Under the pieces are notes generated by a model, which ran no database searches, was not told the DNA's origin, and saw only the letters and a list, made by a program, of their open reading frames with translations. A stretch of DNA of 40,152 nucleotides, from positions 1-40,152 of the forward strand of contig SLPB01000038.1 of NCBI GenBank assembly GCA_007132225.1. The letters are read 5' to 3'. Numbering within the stretch: the first letter of the stretch is position 1; every line of letters starts with the position of its first letter. The translations under genes were made by a program, and so were the position numbers. The stretch is from Bacteroidales bacterium. Lineage in GTDB: Bacteria > Bacteroidota > Bacteroidia > Bacteroidales > PUMT01. Below are positions 1 through 7,499 of the stretch, in pieces.

Positions 1-436
1 CAGGTAATCTGCTCAGCACCTCATTCCTGGATATTCTTTTTGATCTTCCCAGGCTGTATCGGCCCGCCATCAGATCATAGATAGTTAAGCCCACAGTATA
101 TAACAGCTCGTCATACAACCCGTAAGTTGGTATTATGAAAGGTTGGTTACGTACAATATGCGGGGCATTTTTCAACAACAATCCACGCTCAACGCAAGCT
201 TCCCGTACCAGTGCAATATCGCCCTTCGCCAGATAGCGAACCCCCCCGTGTACTAGTTTGGTGCTTTTACTAGATGTGGATTTTGCAAAATCTGATTTTT
301 CAAATAATACAACAGAATATCCCCTGCTGGCAGCTTCCAGGGCAATACCAACCCCGGACGCTCCACCGCCGATAACAATGAAATCATAAGGTTCTTTGCT
401 ATCATGCAGCTTATCTAACATTAATTCCCGGTTCAT
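1..436 (-). CDS. glpD: Glycerol-3-phosphate dehydrogenase, N-terminal part (cut by window edge)
   Basis: FAD-dependent oxidation of sn-glycerol 3-phosphate to dihydroxyacetone phosphate, normally at the cytoplasmic membrane with electrons passed to quinone. I translated this by hand from the ATG at 436-434; 145 codons are visible and the frame is still open at base 1. Seen: a dinucleotide-binding loop VIGGGASGVG at residues 21-30, the acidic end of the second strand (LFEK, 44-47), and the family signature SSKSTKLVHGGVRYL at about 55-69, which is typical of GlpD. The gene diverges from a DeoR-type regulator, the arrangement expected for a glycerol-phosphate-responsive switch. The C-terminal half lies outside the window, so completeness cannot be judged. 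Confidence 0.9.
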   Translation of the reverse strand, partial: MNRELMLDKLHDSKEPYDFIVIGGGASGVGIALEAASRGYSVVLFEKSDFAKSTSSKSTKLVHGGVRYLAKGDIALVREACVERGLLLKNAPHIVRNQPFIIPTYGLYDELLYTVGLTIYDLMAGRYSLGRSKRISRNEVLSRLP

Positions 437-759
437 TCGAATAAAGTATAGTTATCTAATATGAGAAGATTTTTTTAAAGAACTAAATAAACCAATCGGG
501 TTCCATCCGTTTTGAAACACCTGGTATAATTTAAATCCAAAATATAATTCACTGACTGTTAATTTTATTAACCAGAGTTTTACGGATAGATCGATATTCG
601 GAGGTACAATAATATTAATAAATCTTTAACTAACAAAACTTTTAGAAACATTTTACTTATCTTTTCTTTCTTTTTAGATCTATTCTGGCTTTGCTTTTCT
701 TTCTTTTTGCTTTCTTTGATTATTAACAAAATTCAATATATTTTTGAGAAAAAACACTC
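437..759. other. Divergent intergenic region between glpD and the DeoR-type regulator
   Basis: This 323-nt AT-rich stretch separates two divergent genes. The half near the regulator (about 656-717) is very rich in pyrimidines on the plus strand, with repeated CTTTCTTTTT-like runs. A promoter reading toward the regulator is listed separately. On the glpD side there is only a partial match to the TAnnTTTG box. I see no open frame, strong hairpin or clear palindromic operator. Confidence 0.6.
715..746 (+). promoter_or_regulatory. Bacteroidota-type promoter of the DeoR-type regulator
   Basis: TTTG at 715-718 and TATTTTTG at 739-746 match the -33/-7 consensus TTTG...TAnnTTTG with a 20-nt spacer. 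Transcription would begin near 752, leaving a leader of only about 10 nt before the ATG at 763. Confidence 0.6.
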
Positions 760-762
760 GTG

Positions 763-1530
763 ATGACAATAAGTATAGCAGAAAGACACCAGCATATACT
801 CACCCGGCTCCGGGAGCAGGGTCACGTGAATGTTCTCAAACTGAGTCAGGACCTTAACGTATCAACTGTAACAATACGCAAGGATCTAAAATATCTGGAA
901 GAGCGCAAACTCCTTTTCAGGGCACACGGAGGTGCCTCTGTTAACAATCCCTACATAAACGACAGGCCTGTAAACGAAAAAGAGAAAATAAGGGTTTCAC
1001 AAAAGCAAAGAATTGCAAGATATGCCGCCGGACTTATAGAGCCCAAAGACAGCATCATAATGGCATCAGGCACCACAATTATTGAGCTTGCAAGGCACAT
1101 TAAAGCAGATAATCAATTAACGGTAGTAACCGCATCCCTTAATACCGCGCTTATATTGTCAAAAAATACCCAAACAGATATAATTCAGCTTGGAGGAATG
1201 ATCAGGAAAAGTTCATCTTCAGTAATTGGTAATTTTGCAGAAAAAATGTTGACAAACTTTTCCTGCAGTAAACTTTTTCTGGGTGTTGACGGTATTGATC
1301 CGGATTTCGGATTTACCACGACCAATGATATGGAAGCCACACTCAACCAGCAAATGATTAAGGCTGCTCAAAAGGTTATTATACTGGCTGATTCTACAAA
1401 ATTTGGAAAAAGAGGCTTCAGTAAAATATGCAGCCTGACGGATGTTGATATGATTATTACAGATGACGAAGTTGCTTCTCCTTTTGTCAGCAGCATAGAA
1501 GAATCGGGTATTGAAATAATTCAGAGGTAA
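763..1530 (+). CDS. DeoR/GlpR-family transcriptional regulator
   Basis: Sugar-phosphate-responsive repressor of the DeoR family. Residues 1-55 form the family winged helix-turn-helix, with the hallmark VSTVTIRKDLKYLEE and the GGA turn that closes the wing. Residues from about 70 form the DeoR effector domain, related to ribose-5-phosphate isomerase, with a phosphate-binding SGTT loop and the LGVDGID motif near residue 170. At 255 residues it has the usual length. An in-frame GTG at 760 directly precedes the ATG at 763; I prefer the ATG. Divergent position to glpD suggests it controls glycerol-3-phosphate metabolism, like GlpR. That effector assignment is inferred from context only, because DeoR paralogs control many sugar pathways. 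Confidence 0.88.
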   Translation: MTISIAERHQHILTRLREQGHVNVLKLSQDLNVSTVTIRKDLKYLEERKLLFRAHGGASVNNPYINDRPVNEKEKIRVSQKQRIARYAAGLIEPKDSIIMASGTTIIELARHIKADNQLTVVTASLNTALILSKNTQTDIIQLGGMIRKSSSSVIGNFAEKMLTNFSCSKLFLGVDGIDPDFGFTTTNDMEATLNQQMIKAAQKVIILADSTKFGKRGFSKICSLTDVDMIITDDEVASPFVSSIEESGIEIIQR

Positions 1531-1585
1531 TTTATTAAAGGTTCAAACTTCCGGCTGAGTCATGCCTTTCAGTAATCTAAAAAAC

Positions 1586-1620
1586 AAAAACAGAGCATAA
1601 AAAATTCCTGCTCTGTTTTT
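1586..1620. terminator. Bidirectional intrinsic terminator between the convergent regulator and TonB-receptor genes
   Basis: A perfect 12-bp stem (1586-1597 with 1609-1620, AAAAACAGAGCA/TGCTCTGTTTTT) encloses an 11-nt loop, with T runs on either strand. It lies after the end of the plus-strand regulator (1530) and after the end of the minus-strand receptor (1720), so it can serve both. Confidence 0.8.
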
Positions 1621-1628
1621 TCATTAAT

Positions 1629-1700
1629 CCTAAACTTAACCCTAAAACTTTAAAAACTACCTGAAAAAAACCCTTTAACCTGACCTAACCTAAAACCTAA
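1629..1700 (-). repeat. Irregular AGGTT/TTAGG repeats in the 3' untranslated region of the TonB receptor
   Basis: CCTAA occurs five times on the plus strand (from 1629, 1641, 1684, 1689 and 1696), with near copies between them. In the receptor transcript this reads as irregular TTAGGTT units just before the terminator. No stable hairpin is obvious. It may simply be low-complexity spacer. Confidence 0.4.
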
Positions 1701-1719
1701 CTTTATTAAGTAAACTAAT

Positions 1720-4137
1720 CTATAATCTGACTGAAACCCCTATAAAAAAATGTCTTCCAGCTTGCGGAAAGAACCCATCCATTCGTTGTTCTTCTCCTTG
1801 ATTTATGTAACGATAAATCCACGCATTTGTTTCATATTTTGCATTAAAAATATTCCCAATCATTAAATTAAATCCCAACTGGCCGAACCACGGGCTTTCC
1901 ATTAAATAGTCAAATCGCAGATCACTGAAAAAATATTCATCAAGCATTCTTTCGCGACTTGAAGTATTGTCAATGAACTGCCGGTCAACATACTTACCCG
2001 ACAAGTTTATGTTAAAATTTCCCGCTGGATTCCATAAAATATTACCACCGGCAATTAACGGGGGAGAAAAAGAGAGTTCAGTATTGCCAAGATGACGTTC
2101 TACCTGTTGGGGTTCATTTTCAGGATCACTCCAGTAATCCCAGTTATCAACATATTCGGTAAAACCTTTAATCCTGTTTTCACTGAGTGTCATGTTAAAA
2201 GAAAATTCAAGCCGTGATGAAAGTCTCATTCCGGCCAGCAATTCTATCCCGGTACGATAACTTTCAGGGACATTTGTCATAATTGCAGCGCCAACATCAT
2301 TTATCTCACCGGTCAGAACAAGCTGATCACGGTAGTTCATATAAAACAGGTTGGCATTTAAATTGATGCTCTTTGCCCGGAGGTTATAGCCCGTTTCGAT
2401 GTTGCCAAGTCTTTCCGCTCCGGGAATCTCTCCCGGACGTGAATCCTTAAAATTACTCCTGCTGGGCTCCCGGTGGGCCACGGCATAGGAGAGATAAACA
2501 TTCTGTCTGTCATCAAATTCAAAATAAATACCTGCTTTGGGATTAAAGAAATGATAATCATGATCACGTGAAATATCGCGTAAATCATCATCTATGCCGC
2601 CTATTACATAGTTGATCGTGCGATACTGCAAATCACCATATAAATTTATATTGTCGACCAGCCTGTAATCCGCTTTACCAAAGATATTGAAATCCTTTTT
2701 ATCGCCTGCATTAAAATACCACTTGTAGTCTTTAGGGATATGATCGGCGTATCCTGCCCATATAATATGCCCGTAATGATCGCCTGTATAATTGTTCCAT
2801 GCTCCCCCAAGTGTAAAATCATATTTTTTCCTGCTGTATTTAAGAGAATACGTCATTCCGTAAAAATCGTTGTCCAGTATCTTTCTTCGTATCAGGTCGC
2901 TGCTTTCAATTATTTCACCTCCCAGCTCGAATCTTCCAAGACCATAATCAGCGAAGTCTTCATCTGCCTTATATTGCTCGTAAAAACCATACCCGCGTGT
3001 ATAATGAATAGCAGTATTCAGATGAAGGGCGGATGAAAATTCTTTTGAATAAAACATCTGGAAATGATCCTGCTGATAATTATCGGTTTCATTGTCATAG
3101 TATACCGTTTCGCCTGCATCATTGGTGTATCTCCCGGCAGGGTTGTATTGCCGCCGGTCAATATCAAGCATTGATGAAGGCACCCCATACCAGGCCTGAT
3201 AGGTTTTTTCCATGCCGGAAAATACATTCACCTTGAATATGCTCTTTTCATTATGCATTCCACCGGACACAAAAAAGGACTTCAGATCAGAGCTTGCCCT
3301 GTTGATATACCCGTCAGAGGTGACCTTTGAAAGACGTGCATCAAAAGTAAAGCGATCATTGATCATCCCGGAACCAAGCTTTAATGTGTTCCTCAGAGAA
3401 TTGAATGATCCCGCCGAGGTGGTTATTTCTCCATAGGGATTGGGGTTAAGGGTTGATGTCTGCAAATTCAGGCTGGCTCCGAAAGCCCCTGCTCCGTGAG
3501 AAGAGGTGCCAACTCCCCTCTGGATCTGGATATTCTCGACGGAAGAAGCCAGGTCAGGCATATTCACCCACCACACTCCGTGTGACTCGGAGTCATTAAG
3601 TGGGATACCATTGAGGGTTATGTTTATCCGGTTCATATCCGATCCTCTTATCCTGAAGCTGGAATAACCTATTCCTGTACCTGCATCCGAAGATGAAACA
3701 AATGAAGGAGTAAGATTAAGGATAAAAGGTATATCCTGGCCGAAATCACGCTTTTCAATCTCCTCCCGGCTAACATCAACATATGCCATTGGCACTTTTG
3801 AATGCGCACGGGTAGCAGAAACAATTACCTCTTCTGTCAAATATGAAAGTCTCTTTAAGGTGATCCGTATTCTGGTTTCATCATCAACGGTGATGTCTGT
3901 GAATTTTGTTTCATAACCCATATGCGAAACCCTCAGTGTATATTGACCCTCTTTTAAATTGATGTGAAACTCCCCCTCTGCATTTGTAGCAGTTCCAATA
4001 TAGGTTCCATCAACAACAACATTAACCCCGATAAGAGGTTCTCCTTTGGTATCTGTTACAGTACCATGAATAAAAGATCTTGCAAAAGTTGATAAACAAA
4101 ACAATTGCAATACAAGTAATCCTATTACGAGTTTCAT
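1720..4137 (-). CDS. TonB-dependent outer-membrane receptor, probable thiamin transporter
   Basis: Outer-membrane active transporter of 805 residues. In order: a signal peptide (about 1-19, ending near FARS), a carboxypeptidase-regulatory-like beta-sandwich (about 22-105, with GEPLIGVNVVVDGT and LRVSHMGYET), a plug domain (about 115-235, with the FRIRGSDMNRINITLNGIPLN motif and VENIQIQRGVGTS), then a beta-barrel whose last residues VSVRL suit assembly into the membrane. A TPP riboswitch and promoter lie directly upstream. Thiamin-regulated outer-membrane receptors are known from comparative genomics of Bacteroidota. The substrate is therefore inferred as thiamin or a precursor from the riboswitch, not from the barrel sequence. 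No SusD partner or inner-membrane thiamin permease is adjacent. The gene stands alone between two terminators. Confidence 0.9.
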   Translation of the reverse strand: MKLVIGLLVLQLFCLSTFARSFIHGTVTDTKGEPLIGVNVVVDGTYIGTATNAEGEFHINLKEGQYTLRVSHMGYETKFTDITVDDETRIRITLKRLSYLTEEVIVSATRAHSKVPMAYVDVSREEIEKRDFGQDIPFILNLTPSFVSSSDAGTGIGYSSFRIRGSDMNRINITLNGIPLNDSESHGVWWVNMPDLASSVENIQIQRGVGTSSHGAGAFGASLNLQTSTLNPNPYGEITTSAGSFNSLRNTLKLGSGMINDRFTFDARLSKVTSDGYINRASSDLKSFFVSGGMHNEKSIFKVNVFSGMEKTYQAWYGVPSSMLDIDRRQYNPAGRYTNDAGETVYYDNETDNYQQDHFQMFYSKEFSSALHLNTAIHYTRGYGFYEQYKADEDFADYGLGRFELGGEIIESSDLIRRKILDNDFYGMTYSLKYSRKKYDFTLGGAWNNYTGDHYGHIIWAGYADHIPKDYKWYFNAGDKKDFNIFGKADYRLVDNINLYGDLQYRTINYVIGGIDDDLRDISRDHDYHFFNPKAGIYFEFDDRQNVYLSYAVAHREPSRSNFKDSRPGEIPGAERLGNIETGYNLRAKSINLNANLFYMNYRDQLVLTGEINDVGAAIMTNVPESYRTGIELLAGMRLSSRLEFSFNMTLSENRIKGFTEYVDNWDYWSDPENEPQQVERHLGNTELSFSPPLIAGGNILWNPAGNFNINLSGKYVDRQFIDNTSSRERMLDEYFFSDLRFDYLMESPWFGQLGFNLMIGNIFNAKYETNAWIYRYINQGEEQRMDGFFPQAGRHFFIGVSVRL

Positions 4138-4180
4138 AATTTAAGATTTAAATTAAACTTATTATTGCAATGAGGTGTGT

Positions 4181-4268
4181 GATCTGGTTCTATTCCCTAC
4201 ACCGGCATTACCCGGATCAGGTTCAAAGGGTATGATCTCAGCCCGTTATATTAAGGCACCCCATTTTT
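4181..4268 (-). promoter_or_regulatory. TPP (THI-box) riboswitch
   Basis: On the minus strand the conserved blocks occur in order: GGGGTGCC (4262-4255), GGGCTGAGATCATACCC (4246-4230), GAACCTGATCCGGGTAATGCCGG and finally GTAGGGA, which ends at about 4194. These are the pyrimidine- and pyrophosphate-sensing arms of the thiamin pyrophosphate aptamer. The predicted transcription start (about 4270) falls right at the aptamer's 5' end. About 44 nt separate the aptamer from the receptor ATG and contain no T-tailed hairpin, so control of translation initiation is more likely than termination. Confidence 0.95.
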
Positions 4269-4275
4269 GACAGGA

Positions 4276-4307
4276 CAAATATACTAATTCCCGGTAAAGA
4301 CAACAAA
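4276..4307 (-). promoter_or_regulatory. Bacteroidota-type promoter driving the riboswitch and TonB receptor
   Basis: On the minus strand, TTTG at 4307-4304 and TATATTTG at 4283-4276 are separated by 20 nt. The start point would be about 4270, just before the first conserved aptamer block. The upstream box overlaps the arm of the thioredoxin terminator. Confidence 0.7.
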
Positions 4308-4334
4308 AAAATCCGGTTGGTCAACCGGATTTTT
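4307..4334. terminator. Intrinsic terminator downstream of the thioredoxin gene
   Basis: A perfect 13-bp stem (4307-4319 with 4322-4334, AAAAATCCGGTTG/CAACCGGATTTTT) with a 2-nt gap at its tip, which would open to a tetraloop. T runs flank it on both strands. It ends thioredoxin transcription before the riboswitch unit begins on the same strand. Confidence 0.85.
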
Positions 4335-4404
4335 TATTTATGTGAACCCGAAAAAATCTGCGTTTACTTTTTATAAGCATGGCTTTATCCGGATCTGGAA
4401 TAGA

Positions 4405-4764
4405 TTATTTTTCGATGTCAAGGACTTCCTTAAAGGCTTTTTCAAAGGTTTCCTTTGGCAATGCCCCCTGCGCCATTTGAGGTTTTCCTTCCCTGGGAAC
4501 AAAAAGTAATGAGGGTATGCTTTGTATCCCGAAAATACCGGCAAGCTCCTTTTCACTTTCTGTATCTACCTTGTAGATATCAAGTTTGCCTTCGTATTCA
4601 CCGGCAAGCTCTTCAAGCACAGGAGCTACCATTTTACATGGCTGACACCAGTCAGCATAAAAATCAATTATACATGGCTTGTCTCCTTCATAGTTCCAGT
4701 CTTTTTGATTCTCGTAATCAAAGACTTTTTCTTTGAATGTTTCGGCAGTCAGTTGCTCAATCAT
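4405..4764 (-). CDS. Thioredoxin with a CQPC active site
   Basis: Small cytoplasmic dithiol-disulfide oxidoreductase of 119 residues. The thioredoxin fold is clear: DFYADWCQPCKMVAPVLEEL at 34-53 with redox cysteines C40 and C43, the KVDTE strand at 65-69, and the cis-proline P84 in SIPSLLF. There is no signal peptide, so it should act in the cytosol. The dipeptide between the cysteines is QP rather than the classical GP. This should alter redox potential or partner choice, and is seen in several Bacteroidota thioredoxins. There is an extra cysteine at residue 31. It is a single-gene unit with its own terminator. Confidence 0.92.
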   Translation of the reverse strand: MIEQLTAETFKEKVFDYENQKDWNYEGDKPCIIDFYADWCQPCKMVAPVLEELAGEYEGKLDIYKVDTESEKELAGIFGIQSIPSLLFVPREGKPQMAQGALPKETFEKAFKEVLDIEK

Positions 4765-4916
4765 TATGTTAAATTTTTGATAGTTAAAAAATTACTAAAT
4801 CTTATACTGGTAACACAAAATCCATTCCAATGTTCAAAAGTGACCATCTTACAAGAATTAACATCTAATTATTGTAATTTTGTCATATTAATCGACAACA
4901 TTTGTCATATTTACAT

Positions 4917-6323
4917 ATGAATATATTTTTAGGTGATCCGGTTTTTAAGTTAATTTCCAAAACAGCTTTTGAAAATGACACGGAATTATATGCTATAGGT
5001 GGTTATGTCCGCGACAAAATTCTTGAACGTCCTACTAAAGATCTGGATATTGTTGTCCTGGGAAGTGGTATTGACTTTGCAAAAAAACTGGCAAATTCAA
5101 TAGGCGAAAACACCAATGTCACTATCTTTAGGAGCTTCGGAACTGCCATGCTCCGTTATAATGATCATGAAATAGAATTTGTGGGAGCAAGAAAAGAATC
5201 TTATAGGAAAAATTCAAGAAAGCCCATTGTAGAGGAAGGGACCCTTGATGACGACCAGAAAAGGCGTGATTTCACCATAAATACACTTGCTGTGGGACTG
5301 GGCAAAAAAAATTACGGACAGTTGCTCGACCCTTTCAATGGAATGGAGGATTTGAAAAACAAGATCATAAGAACACCTCTTGACCCCAACATCACATTTT
5401 CTGATGATCCCCTTCGTATGATGAGAGGTATAAGATTCTCGGCCCAGCTGGATTTCAAAATTGAAAAAGCTACATTAAATGCAATCAAGGCAAACCGTGA
5501 ACGCATAGAAATAGTTTCACAGGAAAGGATAACGGAAGAACTCAATAAAATAATCGAATCTAAAAAACCCTCAACAGGTTTCAGTCACCTTGACAAGACA
5601 GGGATGCTGGAAATCATCCTTCCCGAAGTGCATGCTATGAAAGGGGTTGATGTAATGAATGGCAAAATGCACAAAGACAACTTTCACCATACTATCAAGG
5701 TTCTTGATAATCTTTGTGAAAAATCAGACAATTTCTGGCTGCGCTGGGCTGCACTGTTGCACGATATCGGTAAGCCAGGTACAAAAAGATACAGCGGGGA
5801 GTCGGGCTGGACTTTTCACGGCCATGAATATGTCGGAGCAAAGATGATTCCCGGAATATTCAGAAGGCTCAAACTTCCACTGAATGAAAAAATGAAGTAT
5901 GTTCAAAAAATGGTCGAGCTTCATCTAAGGCCTATTTCACTTACCGGGGATGAAATTTCAGATTCTGCAGTCAGGCGGTTGCTTTTTGAAGCCGGAGACA
6001 ATATTGATGATCTGATGACCTTATGTGAAGCCGACATAACATCCAAGAACAGGGAAACAGTAAAGAGGCATATGGCAAACTTCAGGCAGGTAAGAAAAAA
6101 GCTGCACCAGATTGAAGAGAAAGATGCTGTACGAAATTTCCAGCCCCCGGTAAAAGGAGATGAGATAATGGAAATATTCGGGTTGGCTCCCGGACGGGAA
6201 GTAGGCATAATTAAAAAAGCAATTAAGGAGGCGATACTGGACGGCATAATAAGTAATAACCGGGAAGATGCCCGGAAATATATGATAAAAAAAGCAAGGG
6301 AAATGGGAATTGAGCCACAATAA
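4917..6323 (+). CDS. CCA-adding tRNA nucleotidyltransferase with C-terminal HD domain
   Basis: Adds or repairs the 3'-CCA end of tRNAs. Seen: the class II nucleotidyltransferase head GGYVRD (28-33), catalytic acidic pair D42/D44 in KDLDIVV, and the RRDFTINTLA motif (116-125) of the CCA/poly(A) polymerase family. Next come the RNA- and nucleotide-binding helical region (DDPLRMMRGIRFSAQL) and an HD phosphohydrolase domain with LLHDIGKPGT at about 283. At 468 residues it is a full-length CCA-HD protein. A TTG at 4902 would add five residues, but the ATG at 4917 is the natural start. The one tRNA gene in this window has no encoded CCA, which fits a need for this enzyme. Confidence 0.92.
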   Translation: MNIFLGDPVFKLISKTAFENDTELYAIGGYVRDKILERPTKDLDIVVLGSGIDFAKKLANSIGENTNVTIFRSFGTAMLRYNDHEIEFVGARKESYRKNSRKPIVEEGTLDDDQKRRDFTINTLAVGLGKKNYGQLLDPFNGMEDLKNKIIRTPLDPNITFSDDPLRMMRGIRFSAQLDFKIEKATLNAIKANRERIEIVSQERITEELNKIIESKKPSTGFSHLDKTGMLEIILPEVHAMKGVDVMNGKMHKDNFHHTIKVLDNLCEKSDNFWLRWAALLHDIGKPGTKRYSGESGWTFHGHEYVGAKMIPGIFRRLKLPLNEKMKYVQKMVELHLRPISLTGDEISDSAVRRLLFEAGDNIDDLMTLCEADITSKNRETVKRHMANFRQVRKKLHQIEEKDAVRNFQPPVKGDEIMEIFGLAPGREVGIIKKAIKEAILDGIISNNREDARKYMIKKAREMGIEPQ

Positions 6324-6517
6324 CCTGAAACCTTCTCACCAGCTACCTGTAGATTAATGATCCCTTCACAAAACCTGAAAAATAAAGCATAATCTCCCTA
6401 TCTTATTTGGTTTTAACTGGTATTACTTTTTTTTGTTTCTTGTTATGATGTTAGTGAAAATATTTCAATAGCAAAAACCGGGGAAACTTTTACCGGGCAG
6501 GATTATGTACCTGGATA

Positions 6518-6919
6518 TCAATCAGCCCTGGTCATGGTTAATTTGCCATGCTGGATCCCTTTAACTGCAATTAATTTATTTGCAAGTTTAGTCAATACTG
6601 CAGCCTTACCTTTTACTGCCACGATTTCCAGGCAAATATCCTGATCCAGGTGAATATGTTGTGAGGATAAAACAACATCATGAAAGTCATGCTGCACATC
6701 TGTCAGGTTCTTGCTTAAATCCCTTTTATTATGATTGTAAACCAGTGTAATAGAGCCTGCAACAATGTTATTGCACTTCCATTTACTTTTTACAATATTG
6801 TCATTGATCAATTGCCTTAAAGCCCGGGACCGGTTTGAAAACTGATTATCCGACACATAGTCATCCAGTGCATCTAGTAGTTCTTTTTCCAATGATACGC
6901 CAAAACGTACAACAGACAT
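6518..6919 (-). CDS. nikR: Nickel-responsive transcriptional regulator NikR
   Basis: Ribbon-helix-helix repressor that binds DNA when loaded with nickel. Residues 1-45 form the RHH domain (VVRFGVSLEKELLDALDDY and SNRSRALRQLI). Residues 55-133 form the ACT-like tetramerisation domain. The four square-planar nickel ligands of E. coli NikR (His76, His87, His89, Cys95) are all present, shifted by one: H77, H88, H90 and C96 in QHIHLDQDIC. At 133 residues it is full length. There is no nickel transporter, urease or hydrogenase gene nearby, so its targets must lie elsewhere. I found no GTATGA-N16-TCATAC-like operator at its own promoter. Confidence 0.93.
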   Translation of the reverse strand: MSVVRFGVSLEKELLDALDDYVSDNQFSNRSRALRQLINDNIVKSKWKCNNIVAGSITLVYNHNKRDLSKNLTDVQHDFHDVVLSSQHIHLDQDICLEIVAVKGKAAVLTKLANKLIAVKGIQHGKLTMTRAD

Positions 6920-7106
6920 GGTGTTGGTTTTAAGTTAACAGCTTCACTTATGACGGGTAAAACTACTGTTTAATTTTTGGATTATCTTTTTAATTATAAG
7001 GGGCATTATATATAACTGGAATAAACCCAAAAATATATTTGATATGCCTTGCTGCATTATTGCCGGGTTGCAGGCACAACCAACCAGGCTAATAAAATAA
7101 AAAACA

Positions 7107-7143
7107 AAGCCGGAAGCTTTTCTGTACGAAAAATTTCCGGCTT
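7107..7143 (-). terminator. Intrinsic terminator of the candidate small RNA
   Basis: On the minus strand a 9-bp stem AAGCCGGAA/TTCCGGCTT (7143-7135 with 7115-7107) has a 19-nt loop and is followed by TGTTTTTTATTTTATT. The T-rich tail lies only on the minus-strand side, which fixes the direction. Confidence 0.75.
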
Positions 7144-7167
7144 ACTTTAACGGCAAGCCGTTAAAGT
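7144..7167. repeat. Perfect 11-bp inverted repeat
   Basis: ACTTTAACGGC and GCCGTTAAAGT are separated by AA. It abuts the terminator stem, so the RNA would end in two stacked hairpins. It could equally be a protein-binding palindrome. Confidence 0.7.
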
Positions 7168-7418
7168 ATCAAGCTACAGTTATTGTGACTGACCTCTTAT
7201 GACAAATCCCGGAGGATATGTTTAGAGAGTCCGGACCTTGTTCCTGTCAGCTTTTTATGGCTGATATTCACTCCGGTCCCCGTTCCTGTAATGCGGCCTC
7301 AGATTTCTCCCGGGGGATAGTCCTGTGCGGCCTGGCTTAAATCATTAATCCCGGGGGAGTTTTCTGATTTAAGTTTGACATCTCAAAGAACAAGCCTTTT
7401 ATCTCTCACTTGATGAAT

Positions 7419-7451
7419 CAAATATAGTATAAGAAACCAATATAAAGCAAA
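7419..7451 (-). promoter_or_regulatory. Bacteroidota-type promoter of the candidate small RNA
   Basis: On the minus strand TTTG at 7451-7448 and TATATTTG at 7426-7419 are separated by 21 nt. The -7 box is identical to those of the tRNA-Val and riboswitch promoters in this window. Confidence 0.65.
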
Positions 7452-7499
7452 CTTCCGCCTCTTTTGATATAAACAAGAAAGGAACACCGGTAATCAACA

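Larger units (their letters stand above)
7092..7412 (-). ncRNA. Candidate structured small RNA of about 320 nt, family not identified
   Basis: A complete minus-strand transcription unit without a reading frame: promoter at 7451-7419, predicted start near 7412, structured body, and terminator at 7143-7107 followed by TTTTTTATTTTATT. Within it, an imperfect long stem pairs 7299-7318 with 7348-7367 (TCAGA, CTCCC and GGGAT blocks with internal loops). A separate 9-bp stem, CTTAAATCA/TGATTTAAG (7336-7344 with 7365-7373), partly competes with it. A further hairpin spans 7233-7279 (GGACC/GGTCC outer, TCAGC/GCTGA inner). I could not match it to tmRNA, RNase P RNA or SRP RNA landmarks. A 6S-like RNA or the Bacteroidales-1 motif are possible identities. 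A long leader of nikR (starts at 6919, same strand) is the main alternative. Confidence 0.55.

Noticed and set aside
1720-4137. SusC-type member of a polysaccharide utilisation locus
   Set aside because: No SusD gene follows and the TPP riboswitch gives a better explanation of its cargo.
4522-4920. Plus-strand frame opposite thioredoxin
   Set aside because: Lies antisense to a clear thioredoxin gene and lacks any recognisable protein character.
7200-7380. RNase P RNA or tmRNA in the structured intergenic region
   Set aside because: A short AGAGAGTCCGG match recalls RNase P, but the other conserved blocks are missing and the length is too short; no tmRNA tag-peptide or acceptor features were found.
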